Shown piece after piece: positions 1-4,600 of a stretch of 6,025 nt of DNA; positions within the stretch are counted from its first letter, which is position 1, and the number at the start of each line of letters is the position of its first letter. The notes under the pieces are model-generated. The model was given only the letters and a program-made list of their open reading frames with translations. It searched no databases and was not told the origin of the DNA. The stretch is from an uncultured Acetatifactor sp. (GTDB lineage Bacteria > Bacillota > Clostridia > Lachnospirales > Lachnospiraceae): positions 4,137 through 10,161 of the forward strand of contig CAQUWW010000107.1 of NCBI GenBank assembly GCA_948896875.1. The letters run 5' to 3'. Made by a program: the position numbers and the translations under genes.

Positions 1-1
1 C

Positions 2-643
2 CTGAACAGAGTATGTCCGCTGGGATTTGTACACAGCCAGCAGAGTGTACGGACTGTGGAGCGGCTGGAGAAGGATGGCCAGGGACTAAATCTGACATAT
101 GAAGTGCGGGACGGAATCCTGAATCACCAGACCATAGGGAAACCACATACACTGGAGGGAAAGATCGTCAGGCTGTCAGATAAAATTGCCTATATTCATC
201 ATGATATGGACGATGCGGTTCGGGCCGGCATTCTAAAAGAGAGCGATGTGCCTTTGGAGATCCGGGAAGTGATTGGAAGTACGCCCAGTGAACGCCTGGA
301 CCATTTTATTCATGACATTGTGACTGCCAGCATGGGGAAAAATGATATTCTGATGTCGGATCCGGTGGCGCAGGCCATGAAGCAGATGAAGAATTTTATG
401 TTTGAAAATGTGTACTATAATCCGATGGCCAAAAGTGAGGAAGGCAAGGCAGAACGGCTGATGGAAACCCTGTACCGGCATTTTTTGAAGCATATCGATG
501 CGATGCCCCAGGAATTTCTGAATCTGCTGTCCGAGGGGGAAGCGAAAGAACAGGTAGTCTGTGATTATGTTGGAGCAATGACGGACCGCTTCGCCATTGC
601 AACCTATGATGACATCTACATACCCAAATCCTGGGCGTTGTAG
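2..643 (+). CDS. dgt: dGTPase-like HD-family triphosphohydrolase, C-terminal part (5' end outside window)
   Basis: Members of this family hydrolyse dNTPs to deoxynucleoside plus triphosphate in the cytosol, helping to set dNTP pools; the substrate of this one cannot be told. The frame is open from base 2, giving 213 visible residues to the TAG at 641-643. The GTG at 56 is internal, because the family motif CPLGFVHSQQSVRTVERLE begins before it. Other family motifs are YEVRDGILNHQT and DKIAYIHHDMDDAVRAGIL, whose first Asp (visible residue 60) is the likely last metal ligand of the HD site. The HD pair itself lies upstream, off the window. The tail IPKSWAL looks like a natural C-terminus. Relatives are about 330-340 residues, so about 120 are missing. 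It lies upstream of dnaG in the same direction. Family call is firm; the symbol is by family convention. Confidence 0.9.
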   Translation: MNRVCPLGFVHSQQSVRTVERLEKDGQGLNLTYEVRDGILNHQTIGKPHTLEGKIVRLSDKIAYIHHDMDDAVRAGILKESDVPLEIREVIGSTPSERLDHFIHDIVTASMGKNDILMSDPVAQAMKQMKNFMFENVYYNPMAKSEEGKAERLMETLYRHFLKHIDAMPQEFLNLLSEGEAKEQVVCDYVGAMTDRFAIATYDDIYIPKSWAL

Positions 644-645
644 GA
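641..645 (+). repeat. Possible left target-site duplication (TAGGA)
   Basis: TAGGA here, containing the dgt stop codon, matches TAGGA at 837-841, within the dnaG ribosome binding site. The two flank the repeat element. The match is only five bases, extended by A-rich sequence on both sides, so chance is possible. Confidence 0.35.
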
Positions 646-672
646 AAAAGGTGCGTCGCAGGGACTTTACTC
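646..672 (+). repeat. Direct repeat R, copy 1 (27 nt)
   Basis: Identical to 783-809 over 27 nt; begins AAAAGGTGCGTCGC and ends GACTTTACTC. The bases on its left differ from those left of copy 2, so the repeat boundary is sharp there. Its last three bases, CTC, begin the 12-bp hairpin stem at 670-697. Confidence 0.95.
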
Positions 673-697
673 AAATTGCCGTATGCGGCAATTTGAG
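670..697 (+). repeat. Perfect hairpin A, 12-bp stem, TATG loop
   Basis: The left arm CTCAAATTGCCG (670-681) is the exact reverse complement of 686-697, leaving a four-base loop TATG at 682-685. The sequence after it is GCCGTCGC, not a T-tract, so it does not look like a terminator. The second repeat copy lacks all but the outer three base pairs of this stem. Confidence 0.9.
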
Positions 698-716
698 CCG
701 TCGCACAGCGACTAAA
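695..716 (+). repeat. Direct repeat S, copy 1, with small hairpin B
   Basis: Matches 814-835 at 21 of 22 positions. It contains the inverted repeat GTCGC (700-704) and GCGAC (708-712) around the loop ACA. The only substitution between copies falls in that loop, so the stem is kept in both. Confidence 0.9.
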
Positions 717-736
717 GTAAAGTCACAAAGACGCAC
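716..736 (+). repeat. Central arm complementary to both R copies
   Basis: AGTAAAGTC (716-724) and GACGCAC (730-736) are exact reverse complements of GACTTTACT and GTGCGTC in repeat R. They can pair with 663-671 plus 651-657 on the left or with 800-808 plus 788-794 on the right. The five bases between the two blocks (ACAAA) do not match GCAGG in R, giving a symmetric 5x5 internal loop in either fold. Confidence 0.85.
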
Positions 737-780
737 GAGAGGAACTTTCATGAGTGCCCTATCGAGTGAAAGTTCCTCTC
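737..780 (+). repeat. Perfect hairpin C, 14-bp stem, 16-nt loop
   Basis: The arm GAGAGGAACTTTCA (737-750) is the exact reverse complement of TGAAAGTTCCTCTC (767-780). The 16-nt loop is 751-766. The sequence after the stem is AGAAAAGG, with no T-run, so this is not a standard rho-independent terminator in the + direction; the other side shows no clean T-tract either. Read on the minus strand, the 780-764 arm resembles the end of repeat R. Confidence 0.9.
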
Positions 781-782
781 AG

Positions 783-809
783 AAAAGGTGCGTCGCAGGG
801 ACTTTACTC
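783..809 (+). repeat. Direct repeat R, copy 2 (27 nt)
   Basis: Exact copy of 646-672. It is followed by only TTTA before the second S repeat, where copy 1 carries the extra hairpin arms. Confidence 0.95.
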
Positions 810-813
810 TTTA

Positions 814-835
814 GAGCCGTCGCGCAGCGACTAAA
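814..835 (+). repeat. Direct repeat S, copy 2, with small hairpin
   Basis: Copy of 695-716 with one mismatch. It holds GTCGC (819-823) and GCGAC (827-831) around the loop GCA. It ends two bases before the TAGGAG that serves as the dnaG ribosome binding site. Confidence 0.9.
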
Positions 836-836
836 T

Positions 837-841
837 TAGGA
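837..841 (+). repeat. Possible right target-site duplication (TAGGA)
   Basis: Partner of 641-645. Removing 642-837 or the equivalent would leave TAGGAGAAAAATG, in which the dgt stop overlaps the dnaG ribosome binding site: a compact and plausible ancestral junction. Confidence 0.35.
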
Positions 842-842
842 G
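838..842 (+). promoter_or_regulatory. dnaG ribosome binding site
   Basis: AGGAG with a four-base spacer (843-846) before the ATG at 847. It lies immediately next to the repeat element, so any fold involving 814-835 would end just beside it. Confidence 0.85.
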
Positions 843-846
843 AAAA

Positions 847-2619
847 ATGTATTATCCGGAAGCATTAGTAGAGGAAGTAAGACTGAGAAACGATATCGTG
901 GAAGTGATTTCCGGCTATGTGAAGCTGCAGAAAAAGGGCGGCCGGCATTGGGGACTGTGTCCTTTTCACAATGAGAAATCGCCGTCCTTTTCTGTCAGCG
1001 GAGACAGGCAGGTGTATCATTGCTTCGGCTGCGGCGCAGGGGGAAATGTATACACTTTCATGATGAATTATGAGAATTATTCTTTCCCGGAGGCCATCAG
1101 AGCTCTGGCGGAACGCGCCGGAATTTCTCTTCCGGAGCCGGAGGAATCGGAGGATGTCCGCAGGAAGGAGAACAGGCGAGCCAGGCTTCTTGCGGTGAAT
1201 AAGGAAGCGGCGAAGTTTTTTTATTACCAGCTCCGCAGTCCTCACGGTGAAATCGGCTGCAATTATCTGAGGAAGAGGGAGCTGTCCGATGAGACCATGC
1301 ATAAATTCGGTTTGGGTTTCGCAGGGAAAAACGGCACGGTGCTGGTGCAGTATCTGCGGGGGAAGGGCTTCAGAGACGAAGAGATCCAGGAGGCGGGACT
1401 TGCCAGCCATTCCGAAAAGTACGGACTGGTCAGCCAATTCTGGAACAGAGTGATGTATCCCATCCAGGATATTCACAATCGGGTGATCGGCTTCGGTGGA
1501 AGGGTAATGGGGGACGGAGAGCCAAAGTACCTGAATTCGCCGGAGACCCCGATTTTTGACAAGAGGAGAAACCTGTACGGTCTGAATTATGCCAGGAGAG
1601 CCAGAAGCAGCAACATTATCCTGTGTGAGGGATATATGGACGTGATCGCCATGCATCAGGCAGGATTTACCCAGGCGGTGGCTTCTCTGGGGACTGCGTT
1701 TACGGAAGAGCAGGCGGCTCTGCTGCGTCGATACACGGAAAATGTATTGCTGGCTTATGACAGCGACGGGGCGGGCGTGAAGGCGGCGCTTCGCGCCATC
1801 GGCATTTTGCGGAACGCAGGCCTGACAGGCAGGGTGATCAACATGCAGCCCTATAAGGATCCGGACGAATTCATGAAGGCGTTGGGGCGGGATGCCTTTG
1901 AGGAACGCATCCGCCAGGCTGAGAACAGTTTCTTTTTTGAGATCAGGGTCCTTGAGGGGCAGTTCAACCTGTCTGACCCGGAAGAAAAGACGAAGTTTCA
2001 CCGGGAAATTGCCGGAAAGCTCTGCGAGTTTACGGAGGAGATGGAGCGGGACAATTATCTGCAGGCAGTGGCGGATAAATATTTTATCGGTGTGGAGAAC
2101 CTGCGGAAGCTGGTGACGGCCTACGCGTCCCGATCCGGATTGGCGAGACCGGTGGAACGGCCCAAATCGGGCGTGCATAAAAAAGGAAGCCCGGAGGATA
2201 AGGCGAAACGTGCACAGCAAATGCTGATCAGCTGGCTGGCGGAAGAACCCGGACTGTACGAGAAAGTGAAGAAATACCTTTCGCCACAGGATTTTACAGT
2301 AGATCTTTACCGTACGGTGGCAGAAAAACTGTTTCAGAGTCTGGAGCAGGGGACGATGAATCCGGCGGGAATGATCAGCACATTCGAAAGCGAAGAAGAC
2401 CAGCGGGAGATCGCGGCGCTTTTTTCCGTAAGTTTGCCCAGCGTGGAGACGGGGGCTGAGAAGGGAAAAGCGTTTCGGGATATTCTGCTCTCGGTAAAGC
2501 AGAACAGTTATGCATATCACACCGCCCATATGGGAACGGATATGAGTGCTCTCGCCCAGGCGATAGAGGGCAGAAAAGCGTTGGAAGAACTGGCTAAAAC
2601 GCATATTTCCCTAGATTAG
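847..2619 (+). CDS. dnaG: DNA primase DnaG
   Basis: Makes the short RNA primers for lagging-strand and origin synthesis, working with the replicative DnaB-type helicase at the fork. The 590 residues match the family length (E. coli 581, B. subtilis about 600). The N-terminal CHC2 zinc ribbon has ligands C38, H41, C59 and C62. The catalytic-core motif IGFGGR is at 214-219, followed by PKYLNSPETP. The TOPRIM site has Glu261 in LCEGYMD and Asp305/Asp307 in DSDGAG, all intact. From about 440 a Lys-rich linker leads to the helical helicase-binding domain. The ATG follows AGGAG by four bases. Leu codons TTA and CTA occur only near the ends (865 and 2611); their absence in between, with that of Ser TCA, leaves a long mirror ORF on the other strand that I do not consider a gene. 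rpoD follows after 60 bases. Confidence 0.98.
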   Translation: MYYPEALVEEVRLRNDIVEVISGYVKLQKKGGRHWGLCPFHNEKSPSFSVSGDRQVYHCFGCGAGGNVYTFMMNYENYSFPEAIRALAERAGISLPEPEESEDVRRKENRRARLLAVNKEAAKFFYYQLRSPHGEIGCNYLRKRELSDETMHKFGLGFAGKNGTVLVQYLRGKGFRDEEIQEAGLASHSEKYGLVSQFWNRVMYPIQDIHNRVIGFGGRVMGDGEPKYLNSPETPIFDKRRNLYGLNYARRARSSNIILCEGYMDVIAMHQAGFTQAVASLGTAFTEEQAALLRRYTENVLLAYDSDGAGVKAALRAIGILRNAGLTGRVINMQPYKDPDEFMKALGRDAFEERIRQAENSFFFEIRVLEGQFNLSDPEEKTKFHREIAGKLCEFTEEMERDNYLQAVADKYFIGVENLRKLVTAYASRSGLARPVERPKSGVHKKGSPEDKAKRAQQMLISWLAEEPGLYEKVKKYLSPQDFTVDLYRTVAEKLFQSLEQGTMNPAGMISTFESEEDQREIAALFSVSLPSVETGAEKGKAFRDILLSVKQNSYAYHTAHMGTDMSALAQAIEGRKALEELAKTHISLD

Positions 2620-2657
2620 GGTTAAGATATTGATAACTGTTTCAGGAAATGCAGCCT

Positions 2658-2669
2658 AAGGAAGGATGG
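2658..2669 (+). promoter_or_regulatory. rpoD ribosome binding site (loosely spaced)
   Basis: The purine-rich AAGGAAGGATGG lies before the ATG at 2680. The GGAAGG core is 14 bases away and the GGATGG part 10 bases away, longer than usual. The ATG inside it (2666) is out of frame and stops after 17 codons. ATG 2680 is preferred over the in-frame ATG 2692 because the latter would be even farther from the site. Confidence 0.6.
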
Positions 2670-2679
2670 AACTACTACA

Positions 2680-3789
2680 ATGGATGAAAATATGCAGACA
2701 AGGTTTGACGAGAAGGTAAAAGAGCTCCTAAATACTGCCAAGAAGAAGAAAAATGTACTGGAGTATCAGGAAATCAGCGATATGTTCTCGGACATGCCTC
2801 TGGAAGAAGAACAGTTCGAGAAGATTCTTGAAGTGTTGGAGCAGAACAACGTGGATGTACTTCGGATTACCGAGGATGATGTGGACAATGAGGAAATTAT
2901 TCTCACAGACGAGGACGACGTGGATGTGGAGAATCTGGATTTGTCCATTCCGGACGGCATCAGCCTTGAGGACCCGGTTCGAATGTATCTGAAAGAAATC
3001 GGCAAAGTGCCCCTGCTTTCCGCCGAGGAGGAGATCGAACTGGCGAAGAAGATGGAGCTGGGGGATCAGGAGGCGAAAAAGCGTCTGGCAGAGGCGAATC
3101 TGCGTCTGGTGGTCAGCATCGCAAAGCGCTATGTGGGCCGGGGTATGCTTTTCCTGGATTTGATTCAGGAAGGAAACCTGGGTCTGATCAAAGCTGTGGA
3201 AAAATTTGATTACCGAAAAGGGTATAAGTTTTCTACCTATGCCACATGGTGGATTCGGCAGGCCATCACCAGAGCAATCGCAGATCAGGCCAGAACAATT
3301 CGAATTCCTGTTCATATGGTGGAGACAATCAACAAGCTGATTCGTGTCAGCAGACAGCTGTTACAGGAGCTTGGGAGGGAACCGACGCCGGAGGAGATTG
3401 CGGAAGAGATGAGAATGCCACCGGATCGTGTGCGGGAGATTTTGAAGATCAGCCAGGAGCCGGTTTCCATGGAAACACCCATAGGAGAAGAGGAAGACAG
3501 TCATCTGGGAGATTTCATAGAAGATGATAATGTGCCTGCGCCTGCGGACGCGGCGGCGTTCACCTTGCTGAAGGAACAGCTGGTGGAGGTCCTGGGAACG
3601 TTGACGGAGCGAGAACAGAAGGTTCTGCGTTTGAGATTTGGTCTGGATGACGGGCGGGCGCGCACGTTGGAGGAAGTGGGCAAGGAATTTAACGTGACCC
3701 GCGAGCGTATCCGCCAGATTGAAGCGAAAGCGCTTCGCAAGCTGCGTCATCCCAGCCGAAGCAGGAAGCTGAAGGACTATCTGGATTAA
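2680..3789 (+). CDS. rpoD: RNA polymerase primary sigma factor SigA (RpoD)
   Basis: The housekeeping sigma factor, which directs core RNA polymerase to -10/-35 promoters. At 369 residues it is close to B. subtilis SigA (371). Residues 1 to about 60 form a region 1.1-like domain. Residues 65-87 are very acidic (13 of 23 Asp/Glu). Region 1.2 starts at DPVRMYLKEIG (98). Region 2 includes EANLRLVVSIAKRYVGRGM (from 138) and the promoter-melting and -10 recognition stretch FSTYATWWIRQAI, with W190/W191. Region 3 starts at IPVHMVETINKL (209). Region 4.2, the -35 helix-turn-helix, is RTLEEVGKEFNVTRERIRQI (328-347). No key element is missing. It is placed after dnaG as in many Firmicutes, and the trmK ribosome binding site overlaps its stop. 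Confidence 0.98.
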   Translation: MDENMQTRFDEKVKELLNTAKKKKNVLEYQEISDMFSDMPLEEEQFEKILEVLEQNNVDVLRITEDDVDNEEIILTDEDDVDVENLDLSIPDGISLEDPVRMYLKEIGKVPLLSAEEEIELAKKMELGDQEAKKRLAEANLRLVVSIAKRYVGRGMLFLDLIQEGNLGLIKAVEKFDYRKGYKFSTYATWWIRQAITRAIADQARTIRIPVHMVETINKLIRVSRQLLQELGREPTPEEIAEEMRMPPDRVREILKISQEPVSMETPIGEEEDSHLGDFIEDDNVPAPADAAAFTLLKEQLVEVLGTLTEREQKVLRLRFGLDDGRARTLEEVGKEFNVTRERIRQIEAKALRKLRHPSRSRKLKDYLD

Positions 3790-3792
3790 GGG
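3788..3792 (+). promoter_or_regulatory. trmK ribosome binding site overlapping the rpoD stop
   Basis: AAGGG begins inside the rpoD TAA (3787-3789) and lies eight bases before the ATG at 3801. The arrangement suggests translational coupling of trmK to rpoD. Confidence 0.6.
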
Positions 3793-3800
3793 CTGCCGGC

Positions 3801-4535
3801 ATGCAAAGAAAAAGAGAAGGGAAGAACTGCGTGTATCTGTCCGGGAGACTTCGGATGCTTGCCGATATGGTGACGCCGGGGAACCGGCTTGTGGATATAG
3901 GTTGTGATCATGGTTTCCTGTCCATTTACCTGGTAAGCGAAGGAATCTGTCCAAAAGCGCTTGCCATGGATGTGCGGGAGGGGCCTCTGACTGCTGCCGG
4001 AACCCATGTCGCGGAATGGGGACTGGAGGACTACATAGAGATCAGACTGTCGGATGGCCTGAAGAAATACCGGACCGGAGAAGCCGACACAATGGTATGT
4101 GCAGGTATGGGCGGCAGGCTTATGAAAAGAATCCTGGAAGAAGGCATGGACAAAGCGGCGGGGATGAAAGAGCTTATCCTGCAGCCCCAGTCGGAACTGC
4201 CGGAATTTCGGAGCTTTTTGAGACAAGCCGGTTTCCGGGTGACACAGGAAGATGCCATACGGGAGGACGGAAAGTACTATTTTGCCATGAAGGCGGTGCC
4301 TGTCCGGGAGCAGACCCACCGCTGTCAGCCGCTGTACGACCAATACGGAGAGCTGCTGCTGAAGGGAAGGCATCCTGTATTGCTGCAGTATCTGCGCCAG
4401 AGAGAAAGCTATGTCAGGCAGCTGGAAGCTTCTCTGTTCGCCGCCGATTCGCGGAAGGCAAAGAACCGCCTGGAAGAGGTGGGGGATGAGCTGAAAGGGA
4501 TAGAGGAGGCATTGACCTTTTTTTGCGAAGGATAG
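3801..4535 (+). CDS. trmK: tRNA (adenine(22)-N1)-methyltransferase TrmK
   Basis: A cytosolic SAM-dependent enzyme that methylates N1 of A22 in the D-arm region of certain tRNAs, as shown for B. subtilis TrmK (YqfN). The 244-residue protein has a Rossmann methyltransferase fold: the SAM-binding motif VDIGCDHG at 31-38, an acidic strand end AMDVREGPL, and the family signature CAGMGGRLM around residues 100-107. Next come LILQPQSELPEFRSFLRQAGF and EDGKYYFAMKA. The last 70 or so residues are charged and helical, with heptad-like spacing, fitting the C-terminal coiled coil known in this family. It starts 11 bases after the rpoD stop, so it is almost certainly co-transcribed. In B. subtilis the gene also lies downstream of sigA and is followed by a Nif3-like gene (yqfO); here a kinase-like gene follows instead. 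Confidence 0.93.
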   Translation: MQRKREGKNCVYLSGRLRMLADMVTPGNRLVDIGCDHGFLSIYLVSEGICPKALAMDVREGPLTAAGTHVAEWGLEDYIEIRLSDGLKKYRTGEADTMVCAGMGGRLMKRILEEGMDKAAGMKELILQPQSELPEFRSFLRQAGFRVTQEDAIREDGKYYFAMKAVPVREQTHRCQPLYDQYGELLLKGRHPVLLQYLRQRESYVRQLEASLFAADSRKAKNRLEEVGDELKGIEEALTFFCEG

Positions 4536-4556
4536 GCCGGAAGAGGAGAATAAAAT

Positions 4557-4574
4557 ATGGGAATAAAACAATGA
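4557..4574 (+). other. Possible 5-codon mini-ORF in the trmK-kinase spacer
   Basis: ATG at 4557 encodes MGIKQ and stops at TGA 4572-4574. A good AGGAG (4544-4548) precedes it by eight bases. Its stop overlaps the next ATG (4571) as ATGA. It could be a chance ORF, a remnant, or a ribosome-delivery leader for the kinase gene. Nothing shows that the peptide itself matters. Confidence 0.2.
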
Positions 4575-4600
4575 CAGGGAAAGGAGATCAGGTATGGTAA
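4571..4600 (+). other. Possible 9-codon mini-ORF overlapping the kinase start
   Basis: ATG at 4571 encodes MTGKGDQVW and stops at TAA 4598-4600, four bases past the start of the kinase ATG at 4594-4596. It would be entered by the ATGA overlap with the preceding mini-ORF. It contains the kinase ribosome binding site, so its translation could compete with or feed initiation there. This is speculative. Confidence 0.15.
4581..4586 (+). promoter_or_regulatory. Kinase-gene ribosome binding site
   Basis: AAGGAG with a seven-base spacer before ATG 4594. This fixes the start of the TGS-kinase gene over the upstream ATGs at 4557 and 4571, which are in other frames. Confidence 0.85.

Larger units (their letters stand above)
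644..837. repeat. Mosaic direct/inverted repeat element filling the dgt-dnaG gap
   Basis: The whole gap between the dgt stop and the dnaG ribosome binding site is built from repeats. A 27-nt sequence at 646-672 recurs exactly at 783-809. A 22-nt sequence at 695-716 recurs at 814-835 with one mismatch (A705 versus G824). Inverted repeats lie within and between the copies: 670-681/686-697, 700-704/708-712, 737-750/767-780, 819-823/827-831, plus arms linking 651-671 and 788-808 to 716-736. I find no convincing ORF and no T-tract after any hairpin, so intrinsic termination is unlikely. Size and structure resemble a REP/MITE-type non-autonomous element, but the family is not one I recognise. Whether it acts in the RNA between dgt and dnaG is unknown. 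Confidence 0.85.

Noticed and set aside
670..780. Hairpins A and C as rho-independent terminators
   Set aside because: Neither stem is followed by a T-tract in the + direction, and the minus direction shows none that fits.
646..835. CRISPR array
   Set aside because: Only two copies of a bipartite repeat exist, with inverted structure and unequal inner parts. There is no regular repeat-spacer pattern and no cas gene in the window.
597..839. 80-codon + strand ORF across the repeat element
   Set aside because: It begins inside dgt in another frame and consists mostly of translated repeat sequence, with a low-complexity basic composition. It has no ribosome binding site I would trust and would end at the dnaG leader.
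865..2604. 579-codon minus-strand ORF opposite dnaG
   Set aside because: It is the exact codon-register mirror of a clear dnaG; openness follows from codon preference. It shows no recognisable domain.
2630..2658. Possible promoter between dnaG and rpoD (TTGATA at 2630-2635)
   Set aside because: No -10-like hexamer lies 16-18 bases downstream, so the -35-like match alone is not enough.
4512..4556. Possible promoter before the kinase gene (TTGACC at 4512, TAAAAT at 4551)
   Set aside because: The spacing between the two is about 33 bases, far too long, and neither has a matching partner at normal distance.
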